64,000 nt of DNA from Aphrophora alni. Taxonomy: Eukaryota; Arthropoda; Insecta; Hemiptera; Aphrophoridae. The notes under the pieces are model-generated. The model was not told where the DNA came from, did not search any database, and was given only the letters and a program-made list of their open reading frames with translations. Location of the stretch: positions 99,805,291 to 99,869,290 of the forward strand of contig OY740773.1 in assembly GCA_963513935.1 (NCBI GenBank), given 5' to 3'. Positions 22,419 through 34,640 of this stretch are shown here, piece after piece (position 1 is the first letter of the stretch; each line of letters opens with the position of its first letter). The position numbers were made by a program, and so were the translations under genes.

Positions 22419-24604
22419 AAATTGTATAATTATATAATGTTACATTAATTTTAAGTAATAAATTCACGTCATCAAAAATATGGTTGCATCCTTTTTGATG
22501 TTAGTAACTTACTTAACACTTACTTAATATTTAGTACTAACAAGTGTTGAACTTTAGCACAGAACCAATATATATTTCATCTAACACACTGTCACCACCT
22601 CTTCAGAAAATAAACTGCTAGATAAGACTAGTTTAGTATAAAAAAAAAGTAAAAAAAATAAAATAAAAAAATAAATAAATACCGGTAAATAAAAAAAAAT
22701 AGTATTCATTTATAAGAAAGACAAAACTCATACGTGCGTAATAAAGAATAAATGTTTTTCCAACTATCACAGGGTGTTTCTCGTATGTATTTCATATAAG
22801 ATTTTAAATTCCAGAACCTACCCATTAACATTTTGAAAACTTGGTTAAGACTATTTTGAAATTAATTTACATTGTAAATAGCGTCTAAGAATTACCTTCG
22901 CTCGTGCCATAAACTTGTCTTAAGCCTGTAGTGTATTTGATAAAAACCTAGTTTTTAATAAAGGCGGTCAAGTTATATTTTTTTCAATTTTCCCTCAACA
23001 ACAATTTGTTCATTCGTTTGAAAATATAATCTTCATGTTTCATCAAAATTTCAACGAAATCTATAGAGGATTTTTTGACGTCTGTATGTATATATTAAAC
23101 AGGTTCACTTGCTTCGCTCATCCCATCGTCTCGGCACTGTACCTCGTACTGAACATAATTTAAAAAGACTTCATTTTATACTTTAAACGCCCCCAATCTT
23201 CAATAATTATATTATTGAACATACAACCTACTTTAATAATATTACATCTCCTATCAAATCACATTATTCTTGGGGAAAAATACAAATGTTTTCTTAATTG
23301 AATTTATGTAAAAATGGTACAAAAACAATGCACAATCTTTCTCAATCACTCATTCCCAAAAGCAAATAAATACGAACTATAACTGAATATAATAAGTTAA
23401 CTAAGATCAATCGCTACCTAAATAACAGTAAGCTAGTTGTGAATAATAAAGGACAAATGAGTCATTTTTTGAAAAAAATAATTTATATAATCAAATAAGA
23501 GCCTAAACGTGATTTGCTTGAGCTATAAACTCGTCCTCAGCATAGATAGTAATTTATTTAAATTTAACTTGTAACGAAAGTTGTTAAGGTACTTTTTTGT
23601 TATTATTTCTTATCTACAATATTTATAATTGCAATTTTGCACACAAGTAATAACGACTTTTCACTAACATTTAAACGTAATCAGTATAGCCGATAAGAGC
23701 CCCATGGCTGGTTTATTTATTTTTTTAAAGATAACTCATGAACCGAGATTCCCCTCAGAGGGTCACTTGACTATTCGAGGAGTAGAGGTCTTTATTTTAT
23801 ACTCTTTTCTTTAATCAGACGATGATGATGACTGAAAGGTTTTTCCTTTTAAAGAACAAGGAAAGGAAAACTAATTAAAAATTTTGGAGAGATGGCAACC
23901 AATACGTTTTATTTTGGTTATTGAAGCTACACTTGAGCAAAGTTTGAGCAACTTTGTTAGAGACAATTATTAGAAAATAGTTATTTTCTGTTTTGTTTTT
24001 ACTTTGGATGTTAAAATATAATAATAAAAAAACGTCCTGGCGTACCCATATTCCGAATCTGAAATCTGTCTAAACGAATGGTTGCAGAGATCACTGCACA
24101 TACAATGAACGATCATCAGTATCCAAAAAACACTTTTTTTGGACTCAAAACGGATATATGTGCAAACACTCGACAGTGATTTTCTGACACATCACGTAAC
24201 TTTCTCTAAATCACTTTACAGTACACGGAAAATAAAACTGCTTTCTATCATGTGAGAATAATTTATATTCTACAGAAAAAAATCCTCACACTCAAAACAA
24301 ATTTGTATATTTGACACTATAATATAATATAACTTAAATAACTTGTCAAAGATGTATACCTTCAGCGGCTCACTATTATGTGTATAAACTTTGCAATTCC
24401 GAGAGTCCTAGCTGAAACTAAACTGTTTTCATGTAGTGTTGGGTTAGATCCTTCTCTTTATCTTTCCTATCTGGTCTCTCTTGGGCAAATCCTGTTATAT
24501 TTCTCCTTTAAACAATAATAAAAAAACCAATACGTTAAATGCTGACACATACTCTCCTAACCCCGGCCTAACCTCAGACGCTGATTTAACTTGACTGTGT
24601 AAAA
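22419..24604. other. No gene seen
   Basis: A+T-rich spacer with poly-A-like runs near 22640-22700 and no recognisable frame or element. Confidence 0.55.
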
Positions 24605-24835
24605 AATAGGTTTTCTAAAGGGATTTCAACTTTATCTACAAAAGGAAATGAGTTGCTAAGGGATTGAAGGGTGTGATACCACAGAGTAGTCTTTATCACG
24701 TTGACGGCAGCACATAAAACAAATCAATAGTGGAAGGGTGGTTCATTATTTTAATGTGCAATCTATTTGTTGAGAAAAGAGAACATGAAACTACTCTATT
24801 AAAAGGTGAAAATTATAACTAAAACTGTGAGATAA
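24605..24835 (-). repeat. Right copy of an inverted repeat pair
   Basis: Reverse-complement partner of 19940-20150, including TTTCACCTTTTAA-type and AATGTGCAATCTATTTGTTG words. If the pair were element ends, the element would span about 19.94-24.84 kb, but no target-site duplication is obvious. Confidence 0.75.
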
Positions 24836-25776
24836 TATTCCACAGATTTTCACATACAACCTGTTATAAAAAAATAAAAACATTTAAGGCAATGTAAAGC
24901 TGCTATAAGACCAAAGCTCTAGGGACAGATGCAGGGTTTAGTTTGGTAAAGTTATAAAGTAGGATAAATGTTCATTAAATAGTTAAATATTGATGGTTCA
25001 ATTGTACTTCTGAGCTTAAATTTAATACATATGAAATATATCTTTATATGTACGTACTGTATATAATACAATCAGAAAACACTGAATATATATTATATGA
25101 ATAGTTCTAGCATAAATAAAGCAGAACATTATAACTATTACTTTTTTTTAAATCAAATTAAAACTTCTTCCCCAAGAAACATTTGATAATGTGTACCAGG
25201 TTTTCCTGGTTACATGTTACTATGGTTACATCAATACTTTTGTTTTATCATGACTCCCCTCCAATCATAATTAGGCTTAGATGTTGACATTAAGCACCGC
25301 TTTTATTGCATCACAAAGCGTGAAGTGTGAAGTCTGACATAAACCTTTAGTTATCTTCTTTTTAAAATTTTAAATGTTAAGTCAAATAAAATGGGGAGAC
25401 GGTTTAAACAATTATTTAAGATAACGTCAAAAATAATTATTTATTAAACATAGTAATAGAGTAGTACAGTGTATACAATTTAAATTTACCCTCGGGGGTT
25501 ACTTTAGAGAGTACTTAATTGGCAAAAATTTAGAAATGAAGTGAGGCTAAGGATCTTCCTTGATTTCTAAAATTTTTAATAATATATATTTTTTAAATTA
25601 AATAAATATATGATTCCATTTAAAATAAATTCAATTTTGTTAACTGTCGGAACTTGCTGAACGTAGTTTTTTCACATCCTGTAGATAGCTCATAATATGG
25701 AGCTATCCAACACCTGATCAAACTCTATTCTACATTTACGCGAATCAGAGATACTTACCAATCTAGTATAGATTAA
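24836..25776. other. No gene seen
   Basis: A+T-rich spacer up to the piggyBac left end. No frame or element recognised. Confidence 0.55.
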
Positions 25777-25792
25777 ATTCAATTCGCTTATA

Positions 25793-25855
25793 ACGACGGC
25801 GATTCGCCGTCGTACTCCCGATTTCCATTGTGTGAAATGACGGCGAATCGCCGTC
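25793..25855. repeat. Paired subterminal palindromes of piggyBac element 1
   Basis: GACGGCGATTCGCCGTC (within 25793-25813) and its exact reverse complement GACGGCGAATCGCCGTC (25839-25855) lie 20-80 bases inside the left end. Each is itself a near-palindrome with one odd central base. They are strikingly G+C-rich in an A+T-rich setting. A role as transposase binding sites is inferred from position. Confidence 0.8.
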
Positions 25856-26325
25856 CACCAATATAATCTGTATTAGCTGAATTAGTTCCTAAAAAACACA
25901 AAAGATCGCATATGTTTCTTGTTCTGCAAGCTTCAGGCTTTCTTTTGGTTATATTTTTATCTTCCATGGCCTTCCCAATCGGCAAAAAACGATTGATCGA
26001 AAATGTGAATTTACCAGCTGCCGAATCCAATCTGTGTTGACAGCTGACTGTTTTGTTTTGTTTATATCTCATCTTATAACAGTGTTTTGATCGCTATTTT
26101 CAATTGCAAATAATAAATAATTTTTAATTATAATAAATAATTGTTTATTATTGTTGTTAGTTATTATTAGGTTCAGTTAGGATTTAGTTGTGTTGTATTG
26201 TGTTAGGTTTAGTTAGTGATAAAGTTTGCTGGAGTAGGTAAGTTGAGTTAGGACTAGGTTAGGATTGTGTTAGTTTTCTAATAAAAAATGAGTAATATTT
26301 ATTTATTGATGACTGTGGAAACGAA

Positions 26326-28551
26326 TTGGATGAAAGTAACATTGCAAAATTTATAGGTGAATGTGATAGTGATACGGACAGTAATTGTTACTTGTTTGAA
26401 GAATGGCTTGAGAGTGACAATGAGTTGGAAGTAAAGAATGAACATGTAAGTGAAACATATAATACTATTGCTGAGTGTGAACCTCTAGTTTTAGCAGATA
26501 ATGGTACAGAGTTTGTTAGGCCTAGGCTGGTAATAAATGATGAGTGTCTGCTTCACCAGCCCTCTTGTAGCTATGCTAGGCCTATGTCCCCACCAAATGA
26601 TATGCCTAGTCCTGTGTCATTTGAACAGCAAATATCTTCTTTTGATGATGAAAATCAAGAGCTATGTAGGCCTATAACCAAACCTATTGAATTTTTGGAT
26701 CAAATTTACCGAGGTAGGGTAAATTTGGGTAAAAATAGGGGGGTTGCCCCTGCACTCTCTCCTACACCCAGTCCTGAAAATGTTACTTTTCAGGAACCTA
26801 AACATAGTAGAGGTACAACTAGGGGTAGAACAAGGGGAAATCAAAGAAGTAGGCCTAATGTAAAAAATCCTAGTTTAGTGCTAAATAAGGCTACTAAAAG
26901 GTCTAAGGGTCAACAAAAAACAGCTCCTCAAAAAAAGAAGAAACAAGGTTGGAAATGGACCAGTACCATAAAAGATAATAATATTTGTAAAATACCTTTT
27001 ACAGGCTGTCTTGGTGTCAGGGCAAGCTTAGCTAGAAATTTAGGACCATCTCCCAGTGAAGTTGAAGTTTTCAGAGCGTTTGTCGAGGATGATTTTTGGC
27101 AACATGTTGCTACAGAAACTAATAAATATGCCAAAGATATGATTGAAGGAAATAATGCAAGTGGTGAAAATAAAAACTTACTCTCTGAATGGTTTGAAAC
27201 CACTCCTGATGAAATGGCTAGTTATTACAGTATTTGTGTCTTGATGTCACTTGTGAATAAAAGGGCCATTCAATTGTACTGGGGCACTAAAGCAACTACT
27301 GAGACTCCATTTTTTCGCAAAGTTATGCCTTTTCGCAGGTTTTTACTCTTATCGAAAGTGTTTCACATTACAGATAATAATAATAAGTCCCAGAATGACA
27401 AACTATGGAAATTGAGATATATCATTGACTATATGAACCGAAAGTTTTCTCTGTTGTATTTGGCTGATGAAAATATTGCAGTTGATGAAAGCTTGATGAA
27501 GTTTCGAGGAAGGTTGGGCTATGTTCAATTCAACCCCAAAAAACGATCAAGGTTCGGCATCAAATTTTATAAACTCTGTAAGTCAAACAGTGGATACTGC
27601 TCTAAATTTAAAATATACACTGGGGCTGAAGTCAAACAAGGTGACACAGTGGAAGAAGGGAGTGGAGACACTGCTGAGCAGAATAAACTTTTGGTGAGTG
27701 AGGCTATAGTGATTGAAATGGTCGAGGAATGTTCTGGAAGTGGTCATACTCTGACAGTTGATAACTGGTACTCCTCACCTCTCCTCTACTATAGGTTGAA
27801 ACAGATTGGTTTCAATGTGATTGAAACCGTAAACCTGTGGAGGACAAATATGCCTGAAAGTTTTAAAAGTGGAAAACTTGATGTCGGTGATTATGAAGTG
27901 ACATTTAGCCATGACATGATGGCTCTTAGATGGCAGGACAAAAAAGAAGTTTGTATCTTGTCTACTTTTCATGATAAAGGTAACAAGAAAACAACTGGAA
28001 AAAGAGGCAGAGTCAGTGGAGAATTAATAAAAAAGCCAGAACCTGTCCTCTATTACAACAACTCGATGGGTGGGATCGACCGAGAAGACCAACAGCTTGC
28101 TTCTTTTCCAACTATGAGGAGATATGCCAAAGGATATAAAAAGATTTTTTTTTTACATTATGGACATTGCTCTCTTTAACTCATATGTTATATTTAGAAA
28201 AATCACCCAGAAGAAGATGGGATTTGCCCCAAGGATAACTTGTTCAAGGATAACATGTTCAAGGATAACTTTACCGATCAAATGTTCCAGACCAGGCAAC
28301 TCCCAGCCTACAATCGGAGAGGACGACCATCAGCCTCTGAAACCCCGCTAAGACTTCAAGCAGCTGCTTGGGGTCATTTCCCAATTCAAATCCCACCAAA
28401 TGAGGTAAAACAGAACCCATGAAGAAGATGTAAAGTATGCAGTGCACAAGGTAAGCGCAGTGACAGTCGATGGGAGTGTGAAAAATGTCTTGTTGCGCTT
28501 CATCTACCAGATTGTTTCAAGACGTACCACACAAAATGGAACTTTGCTTGA
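26326..28551 (+). pseudogene. piggyBac transposase, broken at both ends
   Basis: DDE/D transposase of the PGBD family, about 617 codons open. The N-terminal ~190 residues are acidic and Pro/Ser-rich. A basic patch (KATKRSKGQQKTAPQKKKKQ) follows. Catalytic Asp candidates: AVDESLMKFRG (residue ~387), LTVDNWYSS (~479) and MGGIDRED (~585). No in-frame ATG precedes the acidic head: the open frame begins at a TTG. The nearest ATG (26288) is one frame off and would join IDDCGNELDESN only after a slip in TTTATTTATT. At the 3' end a T10 run (28145-28154) shifts the frame into FFFYIMDIALFNSYV. A 15-base tandem repeat (28241-28270) shifts it back. A TGA at 28420-28422 then cuts off the zinc-finger tail RRCKVCSAQGKR ... 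CEKCLVALHLPDC, which ends at 28551. Four lesions make it a pseudogene. Confidence 0.9.
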
Positions 28552-28984
28552 TATTTTATTGAATTCATCATATTTTATTTAGTATTTTAGGGCAGAACTG
28601 AAAGATATTTTTACCTTTTTTAGCCAGAAATGTAAAAAATTAATTTTTTTTTTCAATATTATTTTATTTTTTCAGATAGTGTTATTTAATAATAAATTTG
28701 AGTTTTAACCAATATAATGTATTTTTTTCAAACCTACATTCAATTCTGATTAGAAAATAACAACATTTTATATAAAAGTACAAAATTCTGTGTAGAAATA
28801 AAAATATAGTGAATTGTGTGAAAACACCCAGAAAAAAATCGTTTTTTTAGCCCGGTCAGGTACAAAAAAAACTTTAAGTGAATGGGTTAAAATGGAAATA
28901 TAGAAATAAACAATAAGACAGTGTGAAATGTCTTTGTCACTGTGGTAATACATTATATGTGGTAATAGTACTATAGGGGAGTTT

Positions 28985-29205
28985 TCTTTTGAGGATATTC
29001 TCTATATCACCATTTTCTCCAACCAAAGTCTTAGGTTCTCTCTGGTTGAACTGTGTAAGATCCCCTGAAGCAGGATGTGTTCCAGTGTTTATTCTTCCTT
29101 ACGACAGTTTTGACAAATCAATGAGTCTTTTAGATCAAAGCAGGAGAGATTGTGCTCGGTGATGATGTGGGCTTCATTGTAAATGTACCTTCTTGGAACA
29201 TTTCG
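28985..29205 (-). pseudogene. Non-LTR retrotransposon C-terminal fragment
   Basis: On the minus strand it reads RRYIYNEAHIITEHNLSCFD, then LICQNCRKEE, a stop, then TLEHILLQGILHSSTRENLR. The C-x2-C...H-I-L arrangement resembles the zinc-knuckle after the RNase H domain of jockey/R1-type elements (family form CxxCgxxxET.eHiL..C). Too short to place further. Confidence 0.5.
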
Positions 29206-29659
29206 ATAGAAGGCAGAATCTGCCAGTCCCTTCGATTAGTAAAACATTAACCTTGACTAATGTGATTAAAAACTTGATTTTAACCAGATATATCTCAGCT
29301 CTTTCTAATGGTTTAAAAAACAAACAAGCAAAAAATGTTGGCTCTATCTAGGAAATACAGTGTACACAAAGCCAAATTGTTATATGAGAGATAACAATGT
29401 ATTCACGGCGTTAGGTAGGCAATCGAGCTAACAATCTGCATTTATAAACGCATACACAACGCCTCTCTAGAGAGACATGAATTTAATTTTAAAAAATTAG
29501 TCTTTCCAATAATTATTAAGAACACGATTTTTATGCAAAATTGTCTATTGATGAAAATATATCATTACAGAATTATACAGTATACAATAAAGTACCCATT
29601 TATAGCCTCTAGTATGGATGTGTACAATGCTGGACACCTACCTAACCTAAAAGGCGGTT

Positions 29660-30330
29660 GTGGATTTCTGTGAACGAATCTTGTCTGAACGAATTCTTCT
29701 CTGAACGAAAATATGTCGTAGAAATTTTTCGGTCAAATAAGACGCTTAGAGTTTTCTGTAACCCAAAATTAATATTTTGGTGAGAGAAAGATTCGGTCTC
29801 AGAAGATTCGGCCAGAGAAGAAATTTTTATTGTTTTTCCGTCAGAGAAGACTCTAAAAGTGTTCTCTGACCGAAAAAAGGAGGGTTTAGGTCAAATAAGA
29901 ATTCTGTCACAGAAGAAAGCGATTTAAAACTTTCTGTTAGAGAAGAAATCTGAACAATACTTCCATAAGAGAATATATTGTAAAGGATGTTGGAGGTGCT
30001 TGGATTTGAAGGGGCATATTATTTATACGAGTATGTTTAATTGCCAGAATCGCGTGGTCTCGCCTTAAAAAACTTTTGTTCAACGGATACATTGTTAAAT
30101 CAAACCTAATCTAACCTAAATGTCAACTAACCGTTCAATCAATTGTGTTTCCATTAATTTGCCAAAAGTTGTCTAAACAGAGAACATGGGATAACGACAA
30201 TTAAAAATACGTGTTGCATTAAATATAAGAATAACATGCGCCTTCATTTCCATATGCCGGCTTTATGCAGAGCAGTAATTCAGTCAGAGAAGAAAGCTGT
30301 AACGAATTTTCGCTCAGAAAAGCATTCGGT
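29660..30330. repeat. Degenerate array of TTCGGTCAGAGAAGAA-like words
   Basis: At least ten diverged copies of a 14-16 base word occur in both orientations. Examples are TTCTCTGAACGAA, TTCGGTCTCAGAAGATTCGG, TTCTCTGACCGAA, CTGTCACAGAAGAA, TCTGTTAGAGAAGAA and CAGTCAGAGAAGAA. Spacing is irregular (about 20-60 bases), so it is not a simple satellite or a CRISPR. No coding frame spans it. Confidence 0.65.
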
Positions 30331-30339
30331 TTCCAAGGA

Positions 30340-31360
30340 AAATGAATAATTTTCATGTTCATACCTTCGGAAATTTTATAATCAGAGAGTGGTCGTTGAT
30401 GATGGGTTGGTTAACACCAGGGACATAACTGTAAAGATATTGTTATATTTTGTATATATGTAAATGCTACTTATTGTTAAATGTTTTTGTGATAAATGTT
30501 TTTTTCATTTTTTTTAGATCACTGTTTCCATTACATTTAGATCCTTATTTTGGTAAGTTATATTGTGTCTTTTTTTATTTTACTTCCTTTTATTTCTCTA
30601 ATTAAATTTTTAGGTAAGATTGCTTATTTCGATTAAGTTTAGCTGTTTATTGATCGAACCCGAGACTTGTAGGGACTCTTTCAAATATGTATTTGTATAT
30701 TTTTAAATACATATCTTAGGGAAATAATAAACAATTATTTTTTGTGGTGATTACCTCCCTACCCCTCCCCTTCGTGAATCTGGATATCCGCCCGAGTGTG
30801 GTGCTCGAGACAGCTGAGTCAAGACGTCTGACAGCCTTGTTCTTAAATTTATTATCTACCAAACATTCCTTGCTTAACCCAAAGGAATAGGGCAGTTACG
30901 GCCTTAGGGTTTATATCTGGGCGCATCGCGATTTTGGGATATCGTAAAATTATTAGTCGAACTATACGCGGCCATGAAAGGCCCTGCTATAGACCGACAT
31001 GTTGTTGCAATACAGTGTAGCTGATATTAACATTGGTATTAGTGTAAGTCTGTTATTTTTAGTTAATTAGTTTGTAGTAATACTCGTCAAAATGGCTAGA
31101 CTAAGTTAAGATTCGCCCAGTGTACTTATATTAATGTTACCACGCGATCGGGACCCGGTAATACATTATCAAAGTAGATCCACGTACCACCCAAATCGTA
31201 CCCCAAAGCAATTCCCATTCTCTCGCTACCGTTGCATTTTTAATAATAATAACAGAATAAAAACGATTAAATTTTTGGAACGGATAGTACAAAATTGAAT
31301 AAAATAATCATTACTTAATATTAAAACGATAAATTCAACTGATATTTGTAATAAATTAAC
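30340..31360. other. No gene seen
   Basis: Mixed-composition spacer with no open frame or element that I can name. Somewhat G+C-richer near 30760-31200. Confidence 0.5.
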
Positions 31361-31364
31361 TTTA

Positions 31365-31590
31365 TATCCACCTTTATGTCCCTAGGCATTTATTAAATTG
31401 CTATTCTGAATACTTTTTGGAAACATATAGTCTGTATTAGTTTGATCAACAATATGAATGTAAATGTTTATTAGGAATGAGTAACCGGCATATTTCCCAA
31501 GGGTAGTTTCCCTTAAGGGTTGGTATTGATTTACAATATTGTTTGGATAGATCTTGTCGCAGGATAAAGGTTTATAGTCGGTAAAATCTT
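31365..31590 (+). repeat. Dispersed repeat copy, pairs with 47.0-47.26 kb
   Basis: Direct copy of 47005-47255. Long shared blocks include ATCAACAATATGAATGTAAA, CATATTTCCCAAGGGTAGTT and TTGATTTACAATATTGTTTG. No coding content. The minus frame at 31382-31597 is incidental. Confidence 0.85.
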
Positions 31591-31829
31591 TATACATTCG
31601 CTTTCATACAAAGGATTTTGTTTATAATTTTGTTTTCTAAAAATACCTTTATGGGTGTTATGTTATTATTTTGTCAAAATTACTCAAGTGGAATGGCTTT
31701 TTTGTAGAAATTATTTCTTTTAAATCTCTTTCACTCTATCTCTTGCATAATATGACGTTATGAGAAAAAGTAAAAAGAAAGTTCTATAAAATAAATCAAT
31801 ATTGAGTTTGACTTGTAAAATTGTTGAAT

Positions 31830-32030
31830 TAAAATAAAACTTAAACACAGTTTCTCACAAGTAAGTTTATTAAATCAAACGCGTTTCAATGACAAAGCCG
31901 CCATCTTCAGTGACGCATGAGCACAGTTACTATAACTCGTGCGTCACTGAAGTTAGCGACATTGTCGTTGATAGGCGTTTAATTTAATAAATTAATGTCT
32001 TAATTAGAATCTGGATTCAAGTTTTATTTA
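31830..32030. mobile_element. Fold-back element carrying hammerhead-like motifs
   Basis: Outer ends AAAATAAAACTT and AAGTTTTATTT are inverted. Inside, TTTATTAAATCAAACGCGTT faces AGGCGTTTAATTTAATAAA. Each arm holds one copy of the hammerhead-like core: an intact one on the minus strand (31870-31916) and a degraded one on the plus strand (31943-31986, CUGAAGU and GAUAG). The centre GAGCACAGTTACTATAACTCGTGC joins two CAGTGACGCA/TGCGTCACTG words. Confidence 0.65.
31870..31916 (-). ncRNA. Candidate hammerhead ribozyme
   Basis: The minus strand reads CUGAAGA (31910-31904). Stem II is GGC-UUU-GUC with further wobble pairs. GAAAC follows, then GC and a GUU triplet. Stem I forms over four positions: GUCA before the core pairs with UGAU after the triplet, including one G-U. 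Core complete. GUU is a permitted but weaker NUH cleavage triplet. Stem III is again only about 2 bp. Confidence 0.4.
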
Positions 32031-32419
32031 AATTTAAATTGGCGAGTTTAATTTTATAAGAACTGACTTTTAATAGCTAAACTTGTGATCACTATGCAGA
32101 AGTTCTGTGTATGCCTTTAGAGGAATGATGTATACATAAACTCAAATAGACTAATAAGTCAAGAATTATTGAACCTTCGGCTGTCACTGTTGGTATTTTT
32201 AATAATGACTGAACTATGCTCTTGATCAACCGACGAGCAGAGCCTCCGGCTAACAGTTCTATTATGACCGACCCATGGCCCGATCATGGTGGCTTTATAT
32301 ACCTTCCCAAGTTATTGACCTCAGTATTTTCACAACTATTGCTGCACTTTCTAATATATTTCACAATAATAGGCTGCCTTCTGTGTATTGTTTTGAGAAT
32401 TAGAATAAAAATTAAGTCT

Positions 32420-32480
32420 CAGTAGTCTGAAACACAGACTGTATTAACAACAACCTTGTATTTTGTATTGTCTCCGCTAT
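32420..32480 (+). repeat. Partial copy of the 32.63/36.47-kb repeat
   Basis: Shares TGAAACA(C/T)AGACTGTATT and the 23-base block beginning TTGTATTGTCTCCGCTATGA with 32665-32755. Confidence 0.8.
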
Positions 32481-32629
32481 GAGCGCTAGTTGGTCAATAT
32501 TAAATGTGAGAAAATAAATGTTAAAGATGTTAAATTGAAATATCCTGCTTAAAACTAGTAATGTATATTTGTGCTTGAGGCTTCTGGAATAGGGCTTACC
32601 CACTTTTGATGTGGGCATTGGAAACTCTT

Positions 32630-32915
32630 CAATTTCGTCTCATTAAATTGATACATCGTCTAGCAGCTCTATAGTCTGAAACATAGACTGTATTTTAATA
32701 ACAGATTCTTAAAAACTGTACTTTGTATTGTCTCCGCTATGAGCGCTAGTTGTATGAAAGGTATAATAAATTTATCCGTATATTGTAATTGTTTAATTTC
32801 CTTGCAAAAGATAGTCATATTTAAGGCTCAAGTTTGGAATCGCGTCCTTTAAACAAAACAATTCTCGGCGTTGCGATGGCAACAGAAGTTATTAAATTTG
32901 TTCACCAACGTTGTA
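32630..32915 (+). repeat. Dispersed repeat, copy 1
   Basis: Direct copy of 36465-36750. Shared blocks: CAATTTCGTCTCATTAAATTG, ATGAGCGCTAGTTGTAT, GGCTCAAGTTT(G/A)GAATC and ATGGCAACAGAAGTTATTAA. I looked for tRNA-like A and B boxes and did not find convincing ones, so I do not call it a SINE. Confidence 0.9.
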
Positions 32916-32919
32916 TTTC

Positions 32920-33568
32920 AGAGGCTGATTTTAGAGGTAAAAATAATTTTAAGACATTGTAATAAACATTGTTTGGAAACGCTTCGTTTCCGTCAGTCGA
33001 CCATTTTGTATTTTTAGGAAATAGGTTTGATATAGAGTCAGTATTTGATTTACGCATTATTTATGAAATTGTTTACTAGTATACCAGGAAGCAGAGACGT
33101 TATTTTGCTCACTTTCAAAATAACATAGGTCTACAATGTTTAATATGGAATGTTTCTAAAATCATTAACATTATAAAATATTTACAAGAGTTAAAGAATT
33201 TTCTATTTTCACAAAAACAAAATGTTTTCTTCTGTAGGTCAAAATATAACAAAGTTATCGATAAAAAAATAAAGAAATAAATTATTTACCAATATTAACT
33301 AAAACCAATATATTATTCACAGTAATTGTTAATAAGAATATATCCACTATCCAGAAAAATACCAAAAATAGTAATATTTTCCATAACACTTTAAAAATGG
33401 CGACTGATGTTTTAATACTAATTTAAATGTTTGTATGTTTTTTTCTCGATAAGTTTAAAATTATAAATAACAAATAAAATATACAAACTAACTTTGTACA
33501 AAATTAAATTCTGCTAAAATTGATAAGATTCATTTGTTAATAGATAATTTTACAAACATAAGGGGGAA

Positions 33569-33610
<42 letters not shown>

Positions 33611-33880
33611 TGGTATTAAAACTCCAATCACCATTTTGAAACTATTAAGGGAAACGTTTTCATGTTCGGTACATTTCTGGACAACGAATTAAAACTTATC
33701 ATAATTTTATAATATTTTAGTTTAGGTTAATGTTCTATGTTGTAGTGAATCACCGAGAAATTGTGTTTTTTAGTATTAAATAATTTTTATTTTTCGTTAA
33801 AAGAGGGAATCCATTGTCAGTAGTAAATATTTTGTAATGTTAATGGTTTAAGTAATGGTTTAACACTGATGAGGTAAAAG
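32920..33880. other. No gene seen; contains (TA)n at 33571-33606
   Basis: A+T-rich spacer before the RNase H relic. The only distinct feature is the TA tract. Confidence 0.55.
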
Positions 33881-33888
33881 CTAGCATA

Positions 33889-34640
33889 GGTAGGTATTGT
33901 ACAGTATTCCAAGCTGAGATTTGTACAATCGCAACAGATGTACATCGAAGACTAGAAGAAAGCCTTAAAGGTAAGGACATTCTTATTCCCTCAGCTAGCC
34001 AAGCGGCAATCAGAGCCTCAGCTATATATAAATCTCATCCAAATTGGTATGGGATTCTCTCCGTTCCCAATGCATCATGACAACTGTCAACATGGTACGC
34101 CCTGGAAGGGTACCTAGACGTTGCGGTATCGAGCATGATGAGGAGGCAGATCTGACTGCTAAAAAGGAGGTCGCTGTATGCCTTGTGGGACTAGAACACC
34201 CTTGCGGGATCAGTCATTCAACTGCAGGAAGAGCGCTAAAAAATGAACCAAGGAAGAGCACATCGAACGATGGAGACAATTCCCTGGCCGGAGAGTAGGG
34301 AAACGTCTTCTCTTGGGAACAGATATTGAACAAAAGTGCTTTTTTCAGTGTTACAGGAAGTCTCAGAGACAGAGAGAGACAGATCGTTGCCATGATTACT
34401 GGACATGGCATATCCGGAACAATTTATATATTGTGGAACAACTACAAGTCTCACCTAGCTGTCGTCTTTGTGGTTTCGTATCTAAGACTGTAATATACAT
34501 TTTGTTTGATTGCGAGATCCTGGAGTCCTAAAGAAGGAGAATCTTTGAACCTCAAGAACCAACCATAAATTTTGATCAAAACCCTCTACAGAAAATTCTA
34601 GAGCTTGCCAGAGCACTGGGGTCAATGTACGGTGAACAAA
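33889..34640 (+). pseudogene. Non-LTR retrotransposon RNase H and C-terminal relic
   Basis: Starts GRYCTVFQAEICTIATDVHR (family: xxVFQAEixAI, containing the catalytic Glu). ILIPSASQAAIRAS follows (family: IxSDSQAAixAL; the catalytic Asp appears as Ala). RRCGIEHDEEADLTAKKEVA comes next (family: GNExADxLAKxxxx, catalytic Asp kept). After more frame breaks it reads MITGHGIS (family: LTGHcxl), then VSPSCRLCGFVSKTVIYILF (family: CRLCgeexETxeHiLxxC) and RRRIFE. This is the usual order at the 3' end of jockey/R1-type elements. The RNase H Asp change and the multiple frameshifts show it is dead. Confidence 0.8.

Larger units (their letters stand above)
25777..28886 (+). mobile_element. piggyBac-family element 1, decayed
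   Basis: Bounded by TTAA at 25773-25776 and 28887-28890, the target site that piggyBac elements use. The right tip read inward is CCCATTCACTTAAAG. The left tip ATTCAATTCGCTTATAAC matches it imperfectly (CATTC(A/G)CTTA core), so the ends are diverged. Length about 3.1 kb. Contains one transposase pseudogene and two G+C-rich subterminal palindromes. Confidence 0.75.
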
